5,286 nt of DNA from the NCBI GenBank assembly GCA_934717895.1, contig CAKUZO010000088.1, forward strand, positions 1-5,286, given 5' to 3'. Shown here piece after piece: positions 1 through 5,286 of this stretch; the stretch's first letter is position 1, and every line of letters starts with the position of its first letter. A model generated the notes under the pieces. It had not been told where the DNA came from. It worked only from the letters and a program-made list of their open reading frames with translations, and made no database searches. Position numbers and translations under genes: made by a program. This stretch comes from an uncultured Candidatus Melainabacteria bacterium. GTDB taxonomy: Bacteria; Cyanobacteriota; Vampirovibrionia; Gastranaerophilales; Gastranaerophilaceae.

Positions 1-300
1 GTACTGCCTAGTGTGGGTGAAACCTTTGGGATGGTTTATTTAGAGGCAATGGTAAGTGGCTGTATTACTGTCTGTACAAAAGGTGATGGCATTGACGGAA
101 TTATAAAAAACGGAGAAAATGGATTTTTAACAGAGCCAACAGTTGAGAATATTAGAGAAACACTTCTTAATATAAAAAATCTTGATGAAGAAGCTCTGAA
201 AACCTTGCATATCAATAGTTTTAACACCATTCACCAACTCACTTCCACAAAATGTGCCGAGCATTATTTGCAACAAATTTTAAGATTTTGTAAAGATTAG
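1..300 (+). CDS. Glycosyltransferase family 4 (GT-B fold), C-terminal fragment
   Basis: This is the last 99 codons of a gene whose 5' part lies outside the window; frame 1 is open from the first base to TAG at 298-300. The fragment begins VLPSVGETFGMVYLEAM, the E-x7-E signature of GT4 retaining glycosyltransferases, with the two glutamates at fragment residues 7 and 15. In this family they lie near the nucleotide-sugar donor in the C-terminal Rossmann domain. The following stretch, with GDGIDGIIKNGENGFL at about residues 28-43, matches the usual 'G-G-x-x-E-x-I-x-x-G-x-N-G' region. The rest is the helical C-terminal tail. Such enzymes usually add sugars to lipopolysaccharide, capsule or glycolipids in the cytoplasm; the acceptor cannot be read from this piece. 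The Met at base 31 is internal, not a start. The family call is confident and the substrate is unknown. Confidence 0.88.
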   Translation, partial: VLPSVGETFGMVYLEAMVSGCITVCTKGDGIDGIIKNGENGFLTEPTVENIRETLLNIKNLDEEALKTLHINSFNTIHQLTSTKCAEHYLQQILRFCKD

Positions 301-383
301 ACATCATGTTGGCATGTTTTTGGTAGTATAAGGTGTAGGTTGGTGATTTACCCTTTGTGTGGACAGCCGAAAATTATTACCCG

Positions 384-389
384 AAAGGA
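384..389 (+). promoter_or_regulatory. Ribosome-binding site that fixes the symporter start
   Basis: AAAGGA lies 8 bases before ATG at 398. It supports that ATG over the in-frame GTG at 359, which has no comparable site at the right distance. The GTG start would also put 13 charged residues ahead of an otherwise clean signal peptide. Confidence 0.65.
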
Positions 390-397
390 AAAAATTA

Positions 398-1969
398 ATG
401 AACAAAATTTTAATTGTACTTTTGACACTCTTATTTAACATTCAGCAGGCTAACGCATTTAATATTGATGCGTTTATGGATAAAAATGTTGCACCTGTCT
501 CCGACGCGATAGCCGCGATAATTTTTCACCCTGTTCATGTTTTTGGAGCAGATGTACCAATTATTATATTTTGGATTTTGTTTGCCGGAATATTCTTTAC
601 TTTCTATTTGAGAGGTATTGCGGTATGGGGCTTTAAACACGCTATTGAGGTTGTTTGCAAACCTAAAAAAGCCGAAGGTGACGGCTCTGGTGAAACATCT
701 GCGTTTCAAGCATTGATGACTGCTTTGTCAGGAACAATCGGTTTGGGAAGTATTGCAGGTGTTGCAATTGCCATTTCTATGGGTGGACCGGGAGCTGCTT
801 TCTGGATTATTGTCGGTGCACTTTTAGGTATGTCATTGAAGTTTGTAGAAGCTTCTTTGGCTGTAAAATACAGAAGATTTAACTTGGACGGCTCAATTTC
901 CGGTGGTCCTATGCATTATATGGCTCATGGCTTAACAAGAAAAAAATTGAGATGGCTTGGACAACCGTTGTCTGTAATGTTCGCGATACTTTGTATTTGC
1001 GGCGGTATTACAGGTGGTAATATGATTCAGATTAACCAAGCTGCAAATCAATTTGTTAACGTTTGTGGCGGTGAAAACGGCTTTATGCATAACTTCCACT
1101 GGGTAATCGGTTTGGGTATGGCGATTGTTGTTGGCTTAATCGTTATCGGCGGTATCAAAAATATCGTTAAAGTTACTGAAAAAATCGTTCCTTTGAAGAT
1201 TTTTATATATTTATTTGCGGCTATGGCAGTAATTGTTTGCAATATCAAACTTGTTCCACACGCTGCTTGGGTTATTGTGAAAGAAGCTTTTCAACCGGAA
1301 GCAATATATGGCGGTATGTTTGTTGCAATGATTATGGGTTTAAGACGTTCTGTTCAATCAAACGAAGCAGGTACAGGTTCTGCGCCGATTGTTTATGCAA
1401 CAGTAAAAACTGATGAACCATTGTCACAAGGTTTTGTTGCATTGCTTGATCCGTTCTTAACAGGTTTTATGTGCACATTGACAGCTTTTGCTATTGTAAT
1501 TACAGGTGTTTATAAAACTCATGCCGGACATACATCGGGCATTGAAATGACATCAGATGCAATTTCTTCTGTAATGCCTTTCTTCCCAACACTTTTGGCA
1601 GGTATTGTTTTGCTTTATGCATTGTCAACAATTATCAGTTGGGCTTATTACGGTCAAAAATCTTGGAACTTCTTGTTCGGTGAAGGCAGAAAAAGAACTT
1701 TAACTTTCCAATTTATTTATTGTGCTTTCATTTTGATTGGTTCTGTTTTGAACGTAACGTCAGTTATCAACATTACAGATGCTATGATGATTGCGATGTC
1801 TATTCCAAATATTATTGCGATGTATATTTTAGCTCCTGAAATCAAGAAAGATTTGGCAGAATATTGTAGAGTTCACCAAATTGGCAAATTGATTAATCGT
1901 GATTGGTTGAAACCGGCAGAAGTTGTTGTTGAAAATGACGAGGAGGAAGTAGAATGTCCCAAATTATAA
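398..1969 (+). CDS. AGCS-family alanine/glycine:cation symporter with N-terminal signal peptide
   Basis: This is a 523-residue inner-membrane carrier of the AGCS (alanine or glycine:cation symporter) family, expected to import a small neutral amino acid with Na+ or H+. Residues 1-20 form a signal peptide (basic MNK, hydrophobic core, ANA before a likely cleavage site). About ten hydrophobic segments follow. Family motifs appear in order: FQALMTALSGTIGLGSIAG at 103-121, GGPGAAFWI at 129-137 running into GMSLKFVEASLAVKYR at 144-159, SGGPMHYM at 168-175, SNEAGTGSAP at 321-330, the QGFVALLDPF helix at 344-353 and ISWAYYGQKSWNFLFG at 413-428. The tail ends in an acidic stretch, ENDEEEVE. The ATG at 398 is preferred because of its ribosome-binding site and the signal peptide. 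The 3' end overlaps the ACT gene by 16 bases. Two motifs differ from the forms I remember: GLGSIAG where GTGNIAG is usual, and PFLTGF where FIDT is usual. The exact substrate and ion are not certain. Confidence 0.93.
   Translation: MNKILIVLLTLLFNIQQANAFNIDAFMDKNVAPVSDAIAAIIFHPVHVFGADVPIIIFWILFAGIFFTFYLRGIAVWGFKHAIEVVCKPKKAEGDGSGETSAFQALMTALSGTIGLGSIAGVAIAISMGGPGAAFWIIVGALLGMSLKFVEASLAVKYRRFNLDGSISGGPMHYMAHGLTRKKLRWLGQPLSVMFAILCICGGITGGNMIQINQAANQFVNVCGGENGFMHNFHWVIGLGMAIVVGLIVIGGIKNIVKVTEKIVPLKIFIYLFAAMAVIVCNIKLVPHAAWVIVKEAFQPEAIYGGMFVAMIMGLRRSVQSNEAGTGSAPIVYATVKTDEPLSQGFVALLDPFLTGFMCTLTAFAIVITGVYKTHAGHTSGIEMTSDAISSVMPFFPTLLAGIVLLYALSTIISWAYYGQKSWNFLFGEGRKRTLTFQFIYCAFILIGSVLNVTSVINITDAMMIAMSIPNIIAMYILAPEIKKDLAEYCRVHQIGKLINRDWLKPAEVVVENDEEEVECPKL
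1941..1946 (+). promoter_or_regulatory. Perfect Shine-Dalgarno site inside the symporter gene
   Basis: AGGAGG lies 7 bases before the ATG of the ACT gene and within the symporter reading frame, where it helps encode the acidic DEEEVE tail. With the 16-base overlap it suggests translational coupling, or at least co-expression, of the two proteins. Confidence 0.85.
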
Positions 1970-2226
1970 TCACTGTTTCTGGCGTAGATAAAGTTGGAAT
2001 TGTTGCGAAAGTAGCTGCTGTTTTAGCAGAATATGAAGTTAATATTGAGGATATAAAACAGACTCTTATGCAAGGACATTTTGCAATGTTTATGCTTGGA
2101 AATATTGAAAAATCTAAATTTTCATTTAAAGAAATTAAAGAAGCATTAACAAAAGTAGGCGAAGAACTCGGTATGGAAGTTTGGGTTCAACGTAAAGAAA
2201 TTTTTGACAATATGCACAATATTTAA
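1954..2226 (+). CDS. UPF0237-family ACT-domain protein
   Basis: This 90-residue protein is a single ACT domain (beta-alpha-beta-beta-alpha-beta). Residues 3-14, QIIITVSGVDKV, give the first strand and the GxDKxGI loop that begins many ligand-binding ACT domains. Residues 15-28, GIVAKVAAVLAEYE, are helix 1; NIEDIKQTLMQGHFAMFML forms strands 2 and 3; the next helix leads to EVWVQRKEIFDNMHNI. The NIxDIxQT...F.M.ML pattern and the IQRxxIFxxMHxI ending are what I know from UPF0237 proteins, whose normal length of about 90 residues this matches. ACT domains usually bind amino acids as dimers and alter the activity of a partner. No partner domain is fused here, so the overlapping symporter is the best candidate, by inference only. 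UPF0237 genes that I recall often sit beside a UPF0210 (PFL-like) gene; none is present here. Confidence 0.9.
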   Translation: MSQIIITVSGVDKVGIVAKVAAVLAEYEVNIEDIKQTLMQGHFAMFMLGNIEKSKFSFKEIKEALTKVGEELGMEVWVQRKEIFDNMHNI

Positions 2227-2260
2227 TTCTTTTTCAATAAAAGTTTTTATTCAAGAAACA

Positions 2261-2295
2261 AAAAACAGAGCGGCTTTTAGGTCACTCTGTTTTTA
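2261..2295. terminator. Bidirectional intrinsic terminator after the symporter-ACT operon
   Basis: The stem runs from 2266 to 2289. CAGAG pairs with CTCTG, then there is one C/A mismatch, then GGC pairs with GTC/GGT-side bases including one G-T wobble, around a six-base loop TTTTAG. Five A at 2261-2265 precede the stem and five T at 2290-2294 follow it. It can therefore end + strand transcripts from the ACT gene, 34 bases after its stop codon. It can also end minus-strand transcripts from the small ORF whose stop is at 2317. Confidence 0.82.
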
Positions 2296-2316
2296 TTTCA
2301 TTTCTAATTTTTTTAT

Positions 2317-2457
2317 TTAGGCCGCAATATTTACTTTATCGCCAACTTTTAATTTAGGATTTGTATCCCATTTATCTTTGTCTAATTCAGAATTATTACC
2401 TTTGATTAGTCGTTTTGTTTCTTCAAAAATTTCTTTATCTGTCGGCTTGTCCGTCAT
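2317..2457 (-). CDS. Small hypothetical protein with LysM-like C-terminus (possibly a fragment)
   Basis: A 46-codon minus-strand frame runs from ATG at 2457 to TAA at 2317-2319. It encodes a lysine- and aspartate-rich polypeptide starting MTDKPTDKEIFEETKRLIKG and ending NPKLKVGDKVNIAA. The ending resembles the last strand of LysM peptidoglycan-binding domains (NPx-L-x-x-G-x-x-L-x-I), but the normal LysM beginning (Y-x-V-x-x-G-D-x-L) is absent, so the match is weak. The ATG has no ribosome-binding site; the preceding bases are A-rich followed by CGCCTTGATT. Directly upstream, another small frame ends at 2460 in the +1-related phase, and a -1 slip at an A7 run joins the two. This may be the 3' half of a frameshifted or decayed gene, a recoded gene, or a gene broken by a homopolymer sequencing error. 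The terminator at 2261-2295 is well placed to end its transcript. Confidence 0.42.
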   Translation of the reverse strand: MTDKPTDKEIFEETKRLIKGNNSELDKDKWDTNPKLKVGDKVNIAA

Positions 2458-2459
2458 AA

Positions 2460-2537
2460 TCAAGGCGTTTTTTTATAAGCATTAACTTTGTTTTTTAATT
2501 TACTACTAAAAGTTATCCACTTTACTAATTGCGACAT
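2460..2537 (-). CDS. Tiny ORF, probable 5' half of the frameshifted small gene
   Basis: A 25-codon minus-strand frame begins with ATG at 2537 (MSQLVKWITFSSKLKNKVNA, then YKKTP) and stops at TGA 2460-2462, three bases before the next ATG. A weak AAGAA lies about 9 bases upstream of the start. The sequence TAT AAA AAA ACG near the 3' end contains seven A followed by C. Stepping back one base there gives AAC GCC TTG ATT ATG and continues into the downstream frame, for a 73-residue product. I recognise no family in this part. It could be chance, a leader, or the true N-terminus of the small protein. Confidence 0.28.
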   Translation of the reverse strand: MSQLVKWITFSSKLKNKVNAYKKTP

Positions 2538-2610
2538 ATATTAATTTCTTATTTAATATAATTGTTAAAAGAAATCTTTTTCATACTTCCAGCTATTCTT
2601 AATTCACAAA

Positions 2611-2636
2611 GCCTCATTAATTGAGGCATTTTTTTT
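2611..2636 (+). terminator. Intrinsic terminator hairpin, + orientation
   Basis: GCCTCA at 2611-2616 and TGAGGC at 2622-2627 form a perfect 6-bp stem around the loop TTAAT. An A and eight T (2629-2636) follow. On the minus strand the stem is followed only by TTTGTG, so termination of mutS2 transcripts there would be weaker. No + strand gene lies between the ACT terminator and this one. It may act as a backup that stops read-through into antisense mutS2, or it may end an unrecognised short transcript. Confidence 0.7.
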
Positions 2637-2713
2637 GCTTTATCTGTTGATTTGTTAATTTATATAAGATTTTTAATTTGCTTAAAGGCATAGAAATATC
2701 AATAATCGAGTTT

Positions 2714-5080
2714 TTATTTTATATCTACAACACTTACGCCATCTCCGCCTTCGGAATCTTCTCCCGGACGATATTTGGCAACATAAGGCGAAGTAGACAA
2801 AAAATCTCTGACAGCTGACTTCAAAGCTCCTGTTCCATGTCCATGGATTACAGTCACGCAAGCAAGGTTTGCAAGACTTGCTTTATCTAAATAAAACTCC
2901 AAACTGTCAAGTGCATCTTCAACCTTATAACCTCGAAGATCAAGAGTGCTTGAAACACTCGCTTTTCGAAGCTCAAATTTATTCAAAGAACTTGGTCGAT
3001 AAATGTTTTCCTTTCGCTCATAGGCCGCATCATAAGGTGCAAGTTTTTCTTTCTTAATTTTTGTTTTAAAATTTCCCATTTGAACAAGAACATTTTCATT
3101 TTTATCAGGCAACGAAAGCAATGTTACAGGCTGATTCATCTCCTTCAACAAAAGTTTTTCACCTGTCTTAACATTTGTCCAGTCGATTTCTTCATACTGC
3201 TGTTTTTCATCATACTCAGAAAGTTTTCCCCTGAATTTCTGTTCTGTTTGTGCCAATCTTGCATACGAACGACGTGCAATTTTTTCAGATTTTTCACGCC
3301 TCAATTCTTCCAAAATATTTTTAATTTCTGCCTTAACCTCTAACAATTCTCTATCAAATTTGTCCTTGATAATTTTGACAGTTTTCTTTTTATCTTTTTT
3401 AATTTGTGCCAAAGAATCCTCATATTCTGATTTAAGGCTTTCAGAAGTTTCTTTCAATTCTTCGGCTTCTTCAAGGTTTTGAGCGAGTTTTGCCTGAGTT
3501 TCTTGTAATTTTTCAACAACAAGAATAGACGGGTCTTTTGTCGAAACAACGATTTCTTTCGCTTTTTCCGTAAGCTCTTTATCAAGCCCCAAATTCGTCG
3601 CAATCGCAATGGCATTACTAAGCCCCGGAATTCCGATAAGCAACTTATAAGTTGGTTTTAAAGTGGTTGTATTAAATTCAACAGACGCGTTTTTGAAATA
3701 CGGATTTGAATATTCAAGAGCTTTGAGTTCTCCATAGTGCGTGGTAATCGTTGACATCACATCTTTTTGAGCAAGTTTTTCCAAAATAACTTGTGCCAAA
3801 ACTGCCCCCTCAACAGGATCAGTACCTGCACAAATCTCGTCAAGCAGAACAAAAGATTTTTCATTACTTTGATTTAAAATCTCAATAATATTTGTCATAT
3901 GCGATGAAAAAGTAGAAAGATTTTGCAAAATACTTTGATCGTCACCGATATCAGCAAAAACACTCTCAAACGGGTAAACTTTCGCCATTGTACAAGGCAA
4001 AAACATGCCGGCTTTTGCCATCAAAATAAACAGTCCGATAGTTTTAATTGTTACAGTTTTCCCGCCGGTATTTGAACCTGTAATTATAATTGACTTAAAA
4101 TCCTTACCGATTTCAAAATTATTAGTAACTACATTTTCAACATTCCCAATCAAAAGCGGGTGTTTCATGTTTTCAAATTCAAGTAACTTATGCGTCACAA
4201 TATCAGGCTCAATTGCGTGAATTTTCACGGCATAACGAGCTTTCGCAAAATGATAATCAATTCTTGCAAGAATTTGTTCTGAAAGTTCAAGCGCATTAAT
4301 TTCATCTTTAACAAGCGAGGTTAAACCTGCAAGAATTTTAACCATTTCCGAATGAATATTAGCTTTAATTTCTCGAATTTTATTATTTAACGGAACAATT
4401 TGTGCAGGCTCTATATAAAACGTTTTGTTTGTCGCCGAAACATCGTGGACAATCCCCGGAACCTTGCTTTTAGATGACGCCATTACCTGAAACACAATTC
4501 TATCATCACGAGTCGTGTAAATATTTTCCTGTAAATGTTTTGAGAACTCAGTTGAATTCAACAAAGAATTTACAGTCGTTTTTAAATTCTTTTCGTTATC
4601 TCGGAGAGCAGCAAAAAGCCCCTTCAATTCAGGCGTTGCATCTTGTCGAATATTCAAATTTTCATCAAAAGTTGAAAAAATCTTATCTTCCAACATCTTA
4701 TCAACCAAAAGATTTTGAGAGGCATTTCGAATATTGGACAACATTGGCAAGTTATCAAATAGAAATTTCTTCACAAGTCTTGAAGTTCTAAGAGTCTTGG
4801 CTACATCAATCAACTCATCTTCTGCCAAATAGCTCACGCCCATATTCTTTTTTATTGCAACGATATCAGCCAAAAACTCAATCGGAATATCATTGGGCAT
4901 ATCCAAAATCTGTTTTGCCTCACGCGTGCACTGCAATTCATTTTTAATTTTTACGATATCATCAAACGGCATAATTGCAAGGCAAAGTTCCTTGCTCTGT
5001 TTGGTTTTTGCAAAGTTTGACAATTTTTCGGCTATTTTATCAAATTCGAGAGATTTTCGGCTTTTTTCAAGAATATTCAT
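2714..5080 (-). CDS. mutS2: Endonuclease MutS2 (MutS-family ATPase with Smr domain)
   Basis: This is a full-length 788-residue MutS2, close to the usual size of about 780-790. Residues 1-300 form the MutS-like core and lever region, without the mismatch-reading N-terminal domains of MutS1. The ATPase follows: Walker A GSNTGGKT at 335-342, DIGDDQS at 377-383, the signature LSTFSSHM at 388-395, Walker B VLLDE at 411-415 with CAGTDP at 417-422, and the switch histidine in TTHYGELK at 446-453. Residues about 515-625 are a charged coiled coil. Residues about 635-685 look like the KOW-like beta domain. The C-terminal Smr nuclease domain has LDLRG at 713-717 and HGHGTG at 746-751. MutS2 suppresses homologous recombination in some bacteria; in Bacillus it acts on collided ribosomes. 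All key motifs are intact. The start at 5080 fits the family N-terminus but has no Shine-Dalgarno site. It lies 55 bases after lpxK on the same strand. Confidence 0.96.
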   Translation of the reverse strand: MNILEKSRKSLEFDKIAEKLSNFAKTKQSKELCLAIMPFDDIVKIKNELQCTREAKQILDMPNDIPIEFLADIVAIKKNMGVSYLAEDELIDVAKTLRTSRLVKKFLFDNLPMLSNIRNASQNLLVDKMLEDKIFSTFDENLNIRQDATPELKGLFAALRDNEKNLKTTVNSLLNSTEFSKHLQENIYTTRDDRIVFQVMASSKSKVPGIVHDVSATNKTFYIEPAQIVPLNNKIREIKANIHSEMVKILAGLTSLVKDEINALELSEQILARIDYHFAKARYAVKIHAIEPDIVTHKLLEFENMKHPLLIGNVENVVTNNFEIGKDFKSIIITGSNTGGKTVTIKTIGLFILMAKAGMFLPCTMAKVYPFESVFADIGDDQSILQNLSTFSSHMTNIIEILNQSNEKSFVLLDEICAGTDPVEGAVLAQVILEKLAQKDVMSTITTHYGELKALEYSNPYFKNASVEFNTTTLKPTYKLLIGIPGLSNAIAIATNLGLDKELTEKAKEIVVSTKDPSILVVEKLQETQAKLAQNLEEAEELKETSESLKSEYEDSLAQIKKDKKKTVKIIKDKFDRELLEVKAEIKNILEELRREKSEKIARRSYARLAQTEQKFRGKLSEYDEKQQYEEIDWTNVKTGEKLLLKEMNQPVTLLSLPDKNENVLVQMGNFKTKIKKEKLAPYDAAYERKENIYRPSSLNKFELRKASVSSTLDLRGYKVEDALDSLEFYLDKASLANLACVTVIHGHGTGALKSAVRDFLSTSPYVAKYRPGEDSEGGDGVSVVDIK

Positions 5081-5086
5081 ATTTTG

Positions 5087-5095
5087 ATTTTATCA
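5087..5095 (-). promoter_or_regulatory. Possible extended -10 element directly before mutS2
   Basis: Read on the minus strand, these bases are TGA TAAAAT, a match to an extended -10 (TGn plus TATAAT with one mismatch). Six bases separate the element from the mutS2 ATG, which would place the transcript start at or next to the A of the start codon. No good -35 hexamer lies 16-18 bases upstream. In AT-rich DNA such matches are common, so this is only a candidate. Confidence 0.3.
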
Positions 5096-5135
5096 CGAAT
5101 GACTCAATTTTCTCTCGGATTATTAACAAATATTA

Positions 5136-5286
5136 TTATTTTACAGGTTTAACCAAGTTTTCAACATCAATAACAGTTTTTAATTTCAACGCAAAAATAT
5201 CATTCCGACTAAATTTTTGCATTTTTACAGCATCTTTTTCGGTTGTAATTATCAAACCTTCCGGCAATTCTTCTTCAACATAACTG
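5136..5286 (-). CDS. lpxK: Tetraacyldisaccharide 4'-kinase (LpxK), C-terminal fragment
   Basis: The last 49 codons of a minus-strand gene enter from the right edge and stop at TAA 5136-5138. The piece contains LPEGLIITTEKDAVKMQKF followed by FALKLKTVIDVENL. The I-x-T-T-E-K-D-A-V-K block is the conserved C-terminal motif of LpxK, and the short strand after it corresponds to the usual '(W/F)xLxV' ending. LpxK is the inner-membrane-associated kinase that uses ATP to phosphorylate the 4' position of the tetraacyl disaccharide precursor, giving lipid IV-A. Its presence implies lipid A synthesis and therefore an outer membrane. The catalytic N-terminal P-loop part is outside the window. mutS2 follows 55 bases downstream on the same strand, so the two may share a transcript. 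The identification rests on a short but characteristic segment. Confidence 0.82.
   Translation of the reverse strand, partial: SYVEEELPEGLIITTEKDAVKMQKFSRNDIFALKLKTVIDVENLVKPVK

Larger units (their letters stand above)
2227..2713. other. Convergent intergenic region, 487 bases
   Basis: This spacer lies between the 3' ends of the ACT gene (+) and mutS2 (-). It contains a bidirectional terminator at 2261-2295, two abutting minus-strand small ORFs at 2317-2457 and 2460-2537, and a + oriented terminator hairpin at 2611-2636. The remaining parts (2538-2607 and 2640-2713) are very AT-rich. I find no tRNA, repeat array or convincing promoter in them. A further 11-codon minus-strand frame starting at 2584 (MKKISFNNYIK) is probably chance. 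Confidence 0.6.

Noticed and set aside
305..321. CATG-TTGG-CATG hairpin followed by five T, as a terminator for the glycosyltransferase gene
   Set aside because: There are only four base pairs and a mismatch directly outside, so it is too weak to call.
309..332. Promoter from TTGGCA (309-314) and TATAAG (327-332)
   Set aside because: The hexamers look good individually, but the 12-base spacing is too short for a sigma-70-type promoter.
301..397. Possible glycine or other riboswitch ahead of the symporter (GGACAGCCGAAA near 361-372, TTACCC repeated at 348-353 and 377-382)
   Set aside because: Glycine riboswitches do precede some AGCS genes, but only a few core-like bases match. The leader is short, and I cannot form the conserved helices. 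A covariance-model search would decide.
359..397. GTG at 359 as the symporter start (536 residues)
   Set aside because: It has no ribosome-binding site at the right distance and would place charged residues before the signal peptide. ATG at 398 is better on both counts.
36..1248. Minus-strand frames opposite the glycosyltransferase and symporter genes
   Set aside because: They are shadow frames of strongly supported + strand genes, with no recognisable domains.
2236..2251. AATAAAA/TTTTATT inverted repeat just after the ACT gene
   Set aside because: The stem is entirely A-T with a two-base loop, so it would not be stable. The real terminator is 25 bases further on.
2549..2584. Minus-strand 11-codon frame MKKISFNNYIK as a leader peptide
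   Set aside because: It is very short and AT-rich, its only purine-rich site is too close to the ATG, and nothing shows a regulatory role. It is also out of frame with the ORF at 2537.
2869..5283. Several + strand open frames of 60-105 codons within and beyond the mutS2 region
   Set aside because: They are antisense to the well-supported mutS2 and lpxK coding frames, rich in Phe, Ser and Ile from reversed AT-rich codons, and show no family motifs or ribosome-binding sites.

Overview
The window is AT-rich bacterial DNA. It probably comes from a diderm (Gram-negative-type) organism, because one edge carries the C-terminal end of LpxK, the lipid A 4'-kinase, and the transporter has a secretory signal peptide. 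A full-length MutS2 and a UPF0237-type ACT protein in a low-GC, lipid A-making genome would fit lineages such as Vampirovibrionia/Gastranaerophilales, Elusimicrobiota or Fusobacteriota. This placement is inference from gene content only, and I cannot choose among them.

Layout, left to right. (1) At 1-300 (+) is the C-terminal end of a GT4-type glycosyltransferase, cut by the window edge. (2) At 301-397 is a short spacer with no convincing promoter, terminator or riboswitch. (3) At 398-2226 (+) is a tight two-gene unit: an AGCS-family amino-acid:cation symporter, overlapped by 16 bases by a 90-residue ACT-domain protein of the UPF0237 family. The ACT gene has a perfect AGGAGG ribosome-binding site inside the 3' end of the symporter gene. 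A hairpin terminator that looks usable in both directions follows at 2261-2295. (4) At 2227-2713 is a 487-base convergent intergenic region. It holds two terminator hairpins and, on the minus strand, two tiny abutting ORFs that join into one 73-codon frame if a single -1 slip is allowed at a run of seven A. (5) At 2714-5080 (-) is a complete mutS2 with ATPase, coiled-coil and Smr domains. (6) At 5136-5286 (-) is the end of lpxK, 55 bases upstream of mutS2 and on the same strand.

The + strand genes point to import of a small amino acid, with a co-translated ACT protein that may sense an amino acid. The - strand genes are housekeeping: lipid A phosphorylation, and MutS2, which acts in recombination control and/or ribosome-collision rescue. 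I see no phage, transposon, CRISPR array or defence island, and no clearly new multi-gene system. The two points most worth a second look are the symporter-ACT coupling and the small frameshifted gene in the convergent spacer.
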